Positions 1 to 4,756 of a stretch of DNA of 8,467 nt are shown here, piece after piece (the first letter of the stretch is position 1; every line of letters begins with the position of its first letter). The stretch is from Bacteroidota bacterium (GTDB taxonomy: Bacteria > Bacteroidota > Bacteroidia > Bacteroidales > B18-G4), in the NCBI GenBank assembly GCA_003648575.1, contig QMPN01000127.1, positions 1 through 8,467 on the forward strand. Direction: 5' to 3'. The position numbers and the translations under genes were made by a program. Under the pieces are notes generated by a model that did not search any database, was not told where the DNA came from, and saw only the letters and a list, made by a program, of their open reading frames with translations.

Positions 1-494
1 GTGTGTACTTTGTCACCGGGATTGATACGCTCCGGTGAATACCCGCAATAGAAATCTTTATTGAACTTCAGTCCACTATGCTTTTCCAGTATTGGAACAC
101 ATTCTTCCTCTGTCGCTCCCGGATAAACAGTAGATTCATAGATCACGATATCGCCTTTCGACAGCACCTTGCCTACAGATTCTGATGCCTTAATCAGGGG
201 GGTAAGGTCGGGGCGCTTGTTCTTATCAATGGGTGTAGGCACTGTAACAATGTAGTAGTTACAGGCTTTCAGATCATTTAACTTTGAAGTATAGCTAAGC
301 TTAATAGCCCCCTTCATGTCTTCATCCTCAACTTCCAGTGTACGGTCATAGCCGGCCTCCAGCTCTTTGATCCTTACTTCATTAATATCAAAGCCTATGG
401 TATCGATCTTCTTACCAAATTCAACAGCCAACGGCAGACCCACGTATCCAAGGCCAATTACCCCAATTTTAATATTCTCATTCTTCATTTTCAT
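1..494 (-). CDS. Nucleotide-sugar 6-dehydrogenase (UDP-HexNAc dehydrogenase type), N-terminal part, cut by window edge
   Basis: Cytoplasmic NAD-dependent enzyme that oxidises C6 of a UDP-sugar to the uronic acid, supplying precursors for capsule, exopolysaccharide or O-antigen. Read on the minus strand, the frame is open from about 494 to the window edge (about 164 residues). It shows the Rossmann motif GVIGLGYVGLPLA near the N-terminus, then the segment TVPTPI, then ESTVYPGATEEE, and SPERINPGDK near the cut end. SPERINPGD is typical of the WbpA/TviB group (UDP-GlcNAc or UDP-GalNAc dehydrogenases) rather than plain UDP-glucose dehydrogenase, but the substrate cannot be fixed from this part. 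The catalytic cysteine region lies outside the window. Two in-frame ATGs exist, at 494 and 488. AAGGA upstream is 3 bases from the first and 9 from the second, so 488 is equally possible. The wHTH/NTase gene lies upstream in the same direction. Confidence 0.9.
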   Translation of the reverse strand, partial: MKMKNENIKIGVIGLGYVGLPLAVEFGKKIDTIGFDINEVRIKELEAGYDRTLEVEDEDMKGAIKLSYTSKLNDLKACNYYIVTVPTPIDKNKRPDLTPLIKASESVGKVLSKGDIVIYESTVYPGATEEECVPILEKHSGLKFNKDFYCGYSPERINPGDKVH

Positions 495-500
495 TCTTCC

Positions 501-556
501 TTCTAATTCTTATTTCTTGTTCCTTGTTCGCTATTCTCTATTCTCCCGTTCCCTAT
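501..556. repeat. Imperfect 7-bp tandem array (TYCYTRT-like)
   Basis: On the plus strand the sequence divides into units TTCTAAT, TCTTAT, TTCTTGT, TCCTTGT, TCGCTAT, TCTCTAT, TCTCCCGT and TCCCTAT. These are mostly 7 bases with one 6-mer and one 8-mer. The array ends a few bases upstream of the dehydrogenase start and is purine-rich on the coding strand, so its last unit may also supply the AAGGA ribosome-binding sequence. It is non-coding. The weak plus-strand frame through it shows no family features. Confidence 0.65.
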
Positions 557-585
557 TCTATCAGCTTGCTGCTATTATGGGTCCA

Positions 586-593
586 CAAAAGTA
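586..593 (-). promoter_or_regulatory. Candidate Bacteroidota -7 element for the nucleotide-sugar dehydrogenase gene
   Basis: The minus strand reads TACTTTTG, an exact match to the TAnnTTTG box of the primary Bacteroidota sigma factor. It lies about 90 bases upstream of the dehydrogenase start. No clear TTTG/TTG -33 box is seen at the expected distance, so this rests on a single short motif. If it is used, the 7-bp array at 501-556 lies inside the mRNA leader. Confidence 0.35.
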
Positions 594-602
594 GTGTTTT
601 TA

Positions 603-671
603 AGGTACAGGGGCCCCGATACCGGATATCGGTATCTTGATTTTCCTGGTATCTTGTGCCTGGTATCCAGG
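603..671. repeat. GGTATC-rich palindromic repeat cluster
   Basis: Contains the 7-bp inverted repeat GATACCG (618-624) / CGGTATC (630-636) around GATAT, the palindrome GGGGCCCC just upstream, and two direct copies of CCTGGTATC (645-653 and 659-667). It lies between the stop of the wHTH/NTase gene and the dehydrogenase gene. Similar words recur at 1232-1255, 1766-1789 and 7787-7816. A transcript could fold into short hairpins here, but there is no T-run of the kind expected for an intrinsic terminator. Confidence 0.6.
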
Positions 672-675
672 ACCA

Positions 676-1224
676 TTATATATTTTCTCCATTTTCCGTC
701 CAGAGTAATAAGATCTCGTCTTTTGCATATCCGTCAATGATCGACTTAAATTCACCAGTATTGTAAATTAAGTAGCGAATTTTCCTCTTAATCAGCTTTT
801 TTCCCCTATCGGTCAACCTGGCAAGGTATTCCCGATTGATGTCGTTACCAACAAGCAAAAGGTCGATTACCTCGCTGTCGACACCCCTTGCAAAGCTGCC
901 TACCAGGTAAACTTTTTGCACATTCCCCAGTTTCGAGATCACATTATCTATGATCTGGTCGAAGCCGATGTATTTCAGCAGAATATTGTGGATGTCCCTG
1001 AAAAGGGGATGGCCGGTATTGGCCTGGTAGAGCTTCTTGTTGCCCGACATATGCGATTGCAGCAACCCGGCCTTCTCAAACTTGTTCAGCTCAAGACGGA
1101 TACCATTGGTGCTTTCCTGAAACTCCCCCTCCAGATTCCTGAGATATGAACAGGCATTGCTGTTCAAAAAGAACTTAAGCAACAGCTTAATACGGGTTTT
1201 GCTGGTTATGAGAGTATCTAGCAT
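676..1224 (-). CDS. Winged-helix DNA-binding protein with nucleotidyltransferase-fold domain, probable polysaccharide-locus regulator
   Basis: A 182-residue protein if it starts at the ATG at 1224. The frame stays open upstream to 1371, but those 49 codons run through repeat DNA and have no family features. Residues about 7-70 look like a winged helix-turn-helix: helical TSKTRIKLLLKFFL, then NGIRLELNKFEKAGLL, the usual recognition-helix pattern. Residues about 104-160 resemble an MNT-type nucleotidyltransferase core, KVYLVGSFARGVDSEVIDLLLVG. The usual D-x-D metal pair reads V119-I-D121, so one acidic residue is missing and catalysis is doubtful. From memory, Bacteroidota commonly place such wHTH/NTase proteins next to nucleotide-sugar dehydrogenase genes in capsule loci, as here, so a regulatory role is inferred. 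No strong ribosome-binding site is visible, which is usual in this phylum. Confidence 0.75.
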   Translation of the reverse strand: MLDTLITSKTRIKLLLKFFLNSNACSYLRNLEGEFQESTNGIRLELNKFEKAGLLQSHMSGNKKLYQANTGHPLFRDIHNILLKYIGFDQIIDNVISKLGNVQKVYLVGSFARGVDSEVIDLLLVGNDINREYLARLTDRGKKLIKRKIRYLIYNTGEFKSIIDGYAKDEILLLWTENGENI

Positions 1225-1231
1225 TATTGAA

Positions 1232-1255
1232 AGGTGCAAGGTACCGGGTGCAGGG
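1232..1255. repeat. GGTACC/GGTGC repeat
   Basis: Plus-strand sequence with GGTGCA, GGTACCGGGTGCA and GGG in close succession. It resembles the words at 1766-1789 (CTGGTACCCGGCACCC) read on the other strand. It lies immediately upstream of the ATG at 1224, in the presumed leader of the wHTH/NTase gene. Confidence 0.45.
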
Positions 1256-1258
1256 AGA

Positions 1259-1286
1259 TTGTATATTGTAAAGTGTAATTTGTAAA
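1259..1286. repeat. 7-bp tandem array (TTGTAAA)
   Basis: Four consecutive 7-base units on the plus strand: TTGTATA, TTGTAAA, GTGTAAT, TTGTAAA. This is the same unit length as the array at 501-556 but a different sequence. It lies upstream of the wHTH/NTase start, next to a hairpin at 1288-1303. Confidence 0.55.
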
Positions 1287-1287
1287 T

Positions 1288-1303
1288 CATCGCGTCAGCG
1301 ATG
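1288..1303. repeat. Small perfect hairpin, CATCGC-GTCA-GCGATG
   Basis: A perfect 6-bp inverted repeat with a 4-base loop, directly next to the 7-bp array. It lies about 65 bases upstream of the wHTH/NTase start and would fall in its leader if transcription begins further upstream. It is not followed by a T-run, so it is not called a terminator. Confidence 0.4.
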
Positions 1304-1437
1304 CACGGCTTCGCCTCCTGAGTCCCATTGAATTGCCTCAGTTTTGGGGCACTTTTATAAAGATTGAGCAATAAAAGTACTCGTTTTTACGAAAAGGCAC
1401 GAAAAAGGTTATATAAATAATAAATTATTATAATAGT

Positions 1438-1469
1438 ACTGTTCCACTGCTTCACTGTTTCATTGTTAT
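1438..1469. repeat. 8-bp tandem array, left arm of the truncated four-helix-bundle unit
   Basis: Units on the plus strand are ACTGTTCC, ACTGCTTC, ACTGTTTC and ATTGTTAT. The orientation is opposite to the array at 1664-1727, so the two form an inverted pair around the broken four-helix-bundle gene. A similar end (ACTGTTTCATTGTTATT) precedes the intact copy at 4757-5134, showing that the arm is part of the shared unit. Confidence 0.75.
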
Positions 1470-1505
1470 TATTGTGACATTTTGTAATAATTCGTATTAA
1501 TAAGT

Positions 1506-1673
1506 ATGAGGGAGCGATACTTATCAGTTGAAGATCTGGATGCATACAAGGGTTCATTTGAACTATCAAACTACGTCTGGAAAATAATTATCCGTTGGGG
1601 GTATTTTGAAAAAGACACTGTTGGAAAACAATTTGCACGCGCCATAGATTCCATATCAGCAATGAAACAGTGA
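1506..1673 (+). pseudogene. Truncated four-helix-bundle (23S rRNA IVS-protein family) gene, 5' part only
   Basis: An ATG at 1506 opens a frame whose first 52 residues match the intact protein at 4757-5134 at 45 of 52 positions (MRERYLSVEDLDAY against MKERYLSVEGLDAY; YFEKDTVGKQFARAIDSISA against YFEKDTVGKQFVRAIDSISA). Homology stops after the serine-alanine at 1655-1660. The next bases are the 8-bp array, which gives MKQ and a stop at 1671-1673. The intact copy continues with NIAEGFGR and two further helices, so about 70 residues are lost and the product cannot form the full bundle. At the break, AGCAA (1658-1662) is shared by the gene and by repeat units of the form GGAGCAAT, suggesting a deletion at microhomology. 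The 36 bases before the ATG also align with those before the intact copy. Confidence 0.85.
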
Positions 1674-1727
1674 AACAGTGCAACAATGAAACAGTGAAAC
1701 AATGAAACAGTGGAGCAATGGGGCAAT
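1664..1727. repeat. 8-bp tandem array, right arm of the truncated four-helix-bundle unit
   Basis: Eight consecutive units on the plus strand: GAAACAGT, GAAACAGT, GCAACAAT, GAAACAGT, GAAACAAT, GAAACAGT, GGAGCAAT, GGGGCAAT. It starts at the exact point where the four-helix-bundle homology ends. In the other strand's reading frames it encodes a pseudo-repetitive FHCFIV-like peptide that has no support as a protein. Confidence 0.85.
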
Positions 1728-1765
1728 AAAAAAGGGACAATGAAAGTATATTCCACTGTCCCCCT

Positions 1766-1789
1766 CCTGGTATCTGGTACCCGGCACCC
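1766..1789. repeat. GGTATC/GGTACC repeat overlapping a stop codon
   Basis: Plus strand reads CCTGGTATCTGG, TACCCGG, CACCC. It ends at the first base of the stop codon (1789-1791) of the coiled-coil gene, so it lies right at the 3' end of that message. Related words occur at 603-671, 1232-1255 and 7787-7816. Confidence 0.5.
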
Positions 1790-2715
1790 TATTTCAGTAT
1801 AAACTGCGTATGGCCGATCACTTCGTCGCCATAAAAGACTTCTACATGATAGGTGCCTTTCATAATCTCTTTCTCTTTATAGCTCTTTTCCCAGTATAAG
1901 CACATGTTCATGCTCAGGTTCTGGTAATCGATGAGCTTCTTGATAGAATACTGGATTTTTTCACCCTGATACTCGAAAGTGTAGGTGTCGGAGCGGTCCT
2001 TGGTCAGGATGAGCTTATCGGGACGGGCGATCCTGACAAAAATGTCTTTGGTTCCTGCTTCAACGATCTTGTTTTCACCGATGGTGAAGCAAACTTTGAT
2101 CTTATCCACCCTGCTGGCTTTGTCTGTATCCTTCTCTTTGCTGCTTCCGCGGTCACGAACACCCATGGCGATCATATTATAGACCTGAAGAACCGATGCT
2201 TGTCCAACTTTTTCGTTTAGTTGTTCATTGTCCTGGGCGATCATCTCATTTTCTTCCCGCGCCTCCTGCAGATCCTGCCTGATCACAATATTTTCTTCTG
2301 TCAGGACCTTGTTCACGGTATACAATGAATCCATCTGCCTGATATAACCCTGGCTTACCTTTTGAAGCAACTCCAGTTTTCTCTTTACTTTATAATATTC
2401 CCACTGGGTGTCGAGCAGTTTTCGGATCTCCTGCGCATTAGCCTGGATAATGCTGTCTTTCACAAAAAGGGAATCCGAGAGCGTGCCATAATCTTCCTTG
2501 ATCATATCATGCTCATACATAAGCGAATCCAGCTCTGCCTGAAGTTCAACACGCTGTACTTCCTTCTCTTCCAGAAGCGTATTCATATCTTTTTTAATGG
2601 AAAAATTCCAGATCAACAATCCTGCAATGGCCAGGACCAGGATCACCAGTATGACGATCATCCCTTTTCCGGATTTCTTTCTGCCACTGTCTACTTGAGG
2701 GGTTTGCTCGTTCAT
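1789..2715 (-). CDS. Membrane-anchored coiled-coil protein, function unknown
   Basis: A 308-residue protein that I cannot assign to a named family. Residues 1-18 are polar and basic (RKKSGK). Residues 19-37 form one hydrophobic segment (MIVILVILVLAIAGLLIWN), so a type II topology with the bulk outside the cytoplasm is likely. Residues about 40-175 are rich in E, K, Q and L with heptad-like spacing (LLEEKEVQRVELQAELDSL, LLQKVSQGY, EENEMIAQDNEQLNEKV) and should form a long coiled coil. Residues about 190-308 are mixed and probably beta-rich, with the segments KIKVCFTIGENKIVEAGTKD, VRIARPDKL and GTYHVEVFYGDEVIGHTQF. A structural or envelope-spanning role is possible but not shown. The gene appears to stand alone, with repeat arrays on both sides. 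A TATCTTTG box lies about 100 bases upstream of the ATG. Confidence 0.8.
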   Translation of the reverse strand: MNEQTPQVDSGRKKSGKGMIVILVILVLAIAGLLIWNFSIKKDMNTLLEEKEVQRVELQAELDSLMYEHDMIKEDYGTLSDSLFVKDSIIQANAQEIRKLLDTQWEYYKVKRKLELLQKVSQGYIRQMDSLYTVNKVLTEENIVIRQDLQEAREENEMIAQDNEQLNEKVGQASVLQVYNMIAMGVRDRGSSKEKDTDKASRVDKIKVCFTIGENKIVEAGTKDIFVRIARPDKLILTKDRSDTYTFEYQGEKIQYSIKKLIDYQNLSMNMCLYWEKSYKEKEIMKGTYHVEVFYGDEVIGHTQFILK

Positions 2716-2816
2716 GACTCAGGGTATTTATGGGTTTGTTCTGTATTATTAACGCCCGGAAGAGCTATAATTATCTGTTATTACGCGTTTCTGCGCTAAT
2801 TATTATAAATTTTTAA

Positions 2817-2824
2817 CAAAGATA
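2817..2824 (-). promoter_or_regulatory. Candidate -7 element for the coiled-coil gene
   Basis: The minus strand reads TATCTTTG, an exact TAnnTTTG match and the same octamer as the box upstream of the GldH-like gene. It implies a leader of about 95 bases. The expected -33 position falls in the edge of the 8-bp array at 2831-2902, and no TTTG is present there. Confidence 0.4.
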
Positions 2825-2830
2825 CAGGAA

Positions 2831-2902
2831 ATTGTTCCATTGTCTCATTGTTTCATTGCTTCACTGTTCCATTGTTTCACTGTTCCATTGTTTCACTGTT
2901 AT
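2831..2902. repeat. 8-bp tandem array, long arm of a unit without a gene
   Basis: Nine consecutive plus-strand units: ATTGTTCC, ATTGTCTC, ATTGTTTC, ATTGCTTC, ACTGTTCC, ATTGTTTC, ACTGTTCC, ATTGTTTC, ACTGTTAT. The array starts 7 bases upstream (on the minus strand) of the -7 box of the coiled-coil gene. An oppositely oriented short array follows at 2925-2956. Confidence 0.8.
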
Positions 2903-2924
2903 ATTGCTAATGTTTAAATGGTAA

Positions 2925-2956
2925 ACAACAATGGAGCAATGAAACAGGGTAATAGT
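2925..2956. repeat. 8-bp tandem array, short inverted arm of the gene-less unit
   Basis: Units on the plus strand are ACAACAAT, GGAGCAAT, GAAACAGG and GTAATAGT, inverted relative to 2831-2902 and separated from it by 22 bases (ATTGCTAATGTTTAAA and following). The outer units are degenerate. The arm ends 12 bases from the stop codon of the exosortase gene. Confidence 0.55.
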
Positions 2957-2968
2957 GGGTTTATTCAT

Positions 2969-3538
2969 TTAGGAAGCATTGCGACGAATCCTTTCAACCC
3001 ACCACACCCACAGGGCAAAAATCACAACATAAAAAATAAAGCGAAAGATATTATCATGGAAGAAGTCCCACTGATAGGGCCAGTTGTTCATAACCACACC
3101 CAATCCCACCATGCGGAATATGTTAGTGAAATGCATGACCAGTATTCCCAGTGGAATAAACCAGAGTTTCTTCTTCCAGGGTCCCGGAAAAATAAGCATC
3201 AGAAGGGTGAACTGTATCAACTGTTTGAGGCCCGAACAGCTGTTGTTCACATACATAATAGCCTTGTTCGGGAAATACATGTACATGGTCTCATCCACCC
3301 TCACAATATCGATCATCCCCGAGATGATCCAGACTGATTCACGATAGACCTCTTTTGCCATCATGGTCATCAGTCCATACATTTGCTCCCTGATGGGTGC
3401 ATAGTTAAACTGTGTTTGCCAGATCCTCCAGGTAATATGTATAGCCAGGGTGATGATAATGAACAAGGCCACCTCTTTCAGTGCATCCAGCTGGTGCTTC
3501 CTGATAAAATCCTTTATAGATGTATAAAGCTTTTTCAT
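2969..3538 (-). CDS. Exosortase/archaeosortase family membrane protein, short Bacteroidota type (XrtF/XrtX-like)
   Basis: Predicted integral membrane cysteine protease/transpeptidase of 189 residues. Exosortases process C-terminal sorting signals of secreted proteins. The sequence shows the conserved active-site cysteine in VNNSCSGLKQ (C101), the arginine in NIFRMVGL (R142) and a histidine in FFHDNIFRF (H161). These lie at the ends of hydrophobic segments at about 22-40, 106-118, 124-150 and 163-180, as in the family. I chose the ATG at 3538 because it follows the RNase H stop by one base (TAA-G-ATG), giving translational coupling. An upstream start at 3571 would overlap that gene by about 30 bases. 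The exact subfamily (XrtF, XrtX or other) cannot be set by eye. No associated protein or substrate with an obvious sorting tail is visible in the window. Confidence 0.85.
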   Translation of the reverse strand: MKKLYTSIKDFIRKHQLDALKEVALFIIITLAIHITWRIWQTQFNYAPIREQMYGLMTMMAKEVYRESVWIISGMIDIVRVDETMYMYFPNKAIMYVNNSCSGLKQLIQFTLLMLIFPGPWKKKLWFIPLGILVMHFTNIFRMVGLGVVMNNWPYQWDFFHDNIFRFIFYVVIFALWVWWVERIRRNAS

Positions 3539-3539
3539 C

Positions 3540-4166
3540 TTATTTCCGGCCAAAGTCAGCCGGGATCTCACCCCATGCTGCTGTTTCCCACTTGATGATC
3601 TTATTCGGATAATTATTTGACTCCAGCCATGTTATGGCCCGTTCAACAAGTTCAAAAACCTTTTCGTTATTGGGCTTCTTTTCCAGCTTGGTCCTGATAC
3701 GTTTGTCGCGCACCCATTTCATGGCAGTCCTTGAATCAGTATAGATTGGGAAAACCTGGTTGCGCTCAGCCATATATGCAAGCCCATGTACGATGGCCAG
3801 GAACTCACCTATGTTCACGGTGGCATTCGGGAATGGGCCCTGCCGGAAAAGCTGCGCACCAGAAAGGGTATCCACACCCCTGTATTCCATGATGCCGGGA
3901 TTACCGCTGCAGGCAGCATCCACGCTGATAGTGTCGCCTATTGGTTTTCCATATGGGATCTTTTCAGCTTCCGTGAGCTTGCCAAAATCTTTTCCAATAT
4001 AGTTTTTTGGATCATCATCAAGGGCTTTATGAGCCAGCTCCTTGTCGACAAATGATTTGTATTTGGCCCCATCAAAGTCCCTGATCTGGCGCTCACACTC
4101 TTTCCAGTTCTCATACACCCCGGGTTCTTTTCCAACCCATACCACATAATATTTTTGCTTCGCCAT
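3540..4166 (-). CDS. Ribonuclease H with N-terminal viroplasmin-type hybrid-binding domain
   Basis: A 208-residue cytoplasmic enzyme that cuts the RNA strand of RNA:DNA hybrids, for example at primers and R-loops. Residues 1-50 (MAKQKYYVVWVGKEPGVYENWKE...) form the caulimovirus-viroplasmin/HBD-type domain that binds hybrids. Residues about 79-208 form the RNase H fold. The acidic active-site residues are D83 in SVDAACSGNPG, E121 in NIGEFLAI, D144 in YTDSRTA and D204 in the terminal WGEIPADFGRK. The start at 4166 gives the usual MAK(Q/K)KYYVVW opening. The frame is open upstream to 4331, but that part overlaps the divergent gldH gene and is not conserved-looking. It is followed at one base by the exosortase gene, so the two are likely co-transcribed, although no functional link is evident. 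Confidence 0.95.
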   Translation of the reverse strand: MAKQKYYVVWVGKEPGVYENWKECERQIRDFDGAKYKSFVDKELAHKALDDDPKNYIGKDFGKLTEAEKIPYGKPIGDTISVDAACSGNPGIMEYRGVDTLSGAQLFRQGPFPNATVNIGEFLAIVHGLAYMAERNQVFPIYTDSRTAMKWVRDKRIRTKLEKKPNNEKVFELVERAITWLESNNYPNKIIKWETAAWGEIPADFGRK

Positions 4167-4174
4167 CCTATATA

Positions 4175-4182
4175 CAAAGTTA
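4175..4182 (-). promoter_or_regulatory. Possible -7 element for the RNase H-exosortase pair
   Basis: The minus strand reads TAACTTTG, matching TAnnTTTG. It lies only about 9 bases from the RNase H ATG, so the message would be nearly leaderless. This makes the call tentative. Confidence 0.25.
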
Positions 4183-4204
4183 ACAAAAGAAGCACAGCAT
4201 ATCT

Positions 4205-4212
4205 TATCTTTG
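4205..4212 (+). promoter_or_regulatory. Candidate -7 element for the GldH-like gene
   Basis: TATCTTTG on the plus strand, an exact TAnnTTTG match, 20 bases before the ATG at 4233. That would leave a leader of roughly 14-16 bases. No TTTG is seen at -33. The 66-base gap between the divergent genes must hold both promoters. Confidence 0.4.
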
Positions 4213-4232
4213 CTGAAGCAAAGCCACCAAAC

Positions 4233-4664
4233 ATGAAAAACCTGTTTCTGAGAACCATCCTGATAATTGTCCTTTTGATGGGATGTAATAGCGATAATAT
4301 CATTCACTCGTACTATTCGTTTCCGGAACAAAACTGGAAACGCTTCGATAATCCCATTATTGAAATTGATATCAACAAACCCGGGATCTTTTATGATATG
4401 TGGATCGAGTTGGATTATGATGTTTCCAAAACACTTGATGAATTTCTGATCACCGTAATCATGTCAACGCCCTCCGGCGAGATCAGAAGCAGGAATCTTA
4501 CCCTCGACATGGCTACCGGTGACGGAAAAATCCGTATAATCCTACGTAAAGACTTTGCTTTCTCTGAAAAAGGACCCTGCACCTTCGAGATTGAAAACCG
4601 CTCTCAAAATATTGAAACGAAGGGTTTGAAGAGGATTGGGATTGTATTGGAAAAGTCAAAATAA
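4233..4664 (+). CDS. gldH: GldH-like gliding-motility family lipoprotein
   Basis: A 143-residue precursor with a lipoprotein signal: MKNLFLRTILIIVLLMGC, lipobox cysteine at residue 18. The mature part fits the GldH pattern as I remember it: an early SYYSFPEQNWKRFDNPIIEIDI, a beta-rich middle with ELDYDVSKTLDEFLITVIMSTPSGE, and a C-terminal TFEIENRSQNIETKGLKRIGIVLEKSK. GldH is an envelope lipoprotein needed for gliding in Flavobacterium and linked to the type IX secretion/gliding machinery. Homologues are widespread in non-gliding Bacteroidota, where the role is unclear. The start at 4233 is chosen because it begins the signal peptide. The frame also opens at 4155, but that would overlap RNase H. 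No other gld gene is nearby. An 8-bp repeat array begins 13 bases after the stop. Confidence 0.75.
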   Translation: MKNLFLRTILIIVLLMGCNSDNIIHSYYSFPEQNWKRFDNPIIEIDINKPGIFYDMWIELDYDVSKTLDEFLITVIMSTPSGEIRSRNLTLDMATGDGKIRIILRKDFAFSEKGPCTFEIENRSQNIETKGLKRIGIVLEKSK

Positions 4665-4677
4665 AACCTGACGTATC

Positions 4678-4725
4678 ACTGTTTCACTGCTTCATTGCTT
4701 CATTGTTCCACTGTTTCATTGTTCC
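4678..4725. repeat. 8-bp tandem array, 3'-side arm of the intact four-helix-bundle unit
   Basis: Six plus-strand units: ACTGTTTC, ACTGCTTC, ATTGCTTC, ATTGTTCC, ACTGTTTC, ATTGTTCC. It begins 13 bases after the gldH stop and ends 31 bases before the stop of the four-helix-bundle gene. It is inverted relative to the array at 5179-5234. Confidence 0.85.
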
Positions 4726-4756
4726 ACCGATTTTCGAATATATTAAACACTCATTC

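Noticed and set aside
367..594. Plus-strand 75-codon frame
   Set aside because: It overlaps the dehydrogenase gene on the other strand and the 7-bp array. The residues are a low-complexity mix with no recognisable motif.
916..1149. Plus-strand 77-codon frame
   Set aside because: A shadow of the wHTH/NTase gene, whose other-strand frame has clear domain motifs.
1225..1371. 49-codon N-terminal extension of the wHTH/NTase gene
   Set aside because: It crosses the GGTACC repeat, the 7-bp array and a hairpin, and it adds no conserved domain. The ATG at 1224 starts directly before the winged helix.
1387..1569. Minus-strand 60-codon frame
   Set aside because: It is antisense to the start of the truncated gene and runs through repeat DNA, with no domain-like features.
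1571..1756. Minus-strand 61-codon frame through the octamer array with FHCFIV-like repeats
   Set aside because: The peptide is only the translation of the 8-bp array (period 8 bases gives an 8-residue repeat), and it is antisense to the truncated four-helix-bundle gene.
3938..4303. Minus-strand 121-codon frame overlapping RNase H
   Set aside because: An out-of-frame shadow of RNase H, whose catalytic motifs are all in the other frame.
4665..4756. Intrinsic terminator after gldH
   Set aside because: There is no GC-rich hairpin followed by a T-run. The region holds only the octamer array and an AT-rich spacer.
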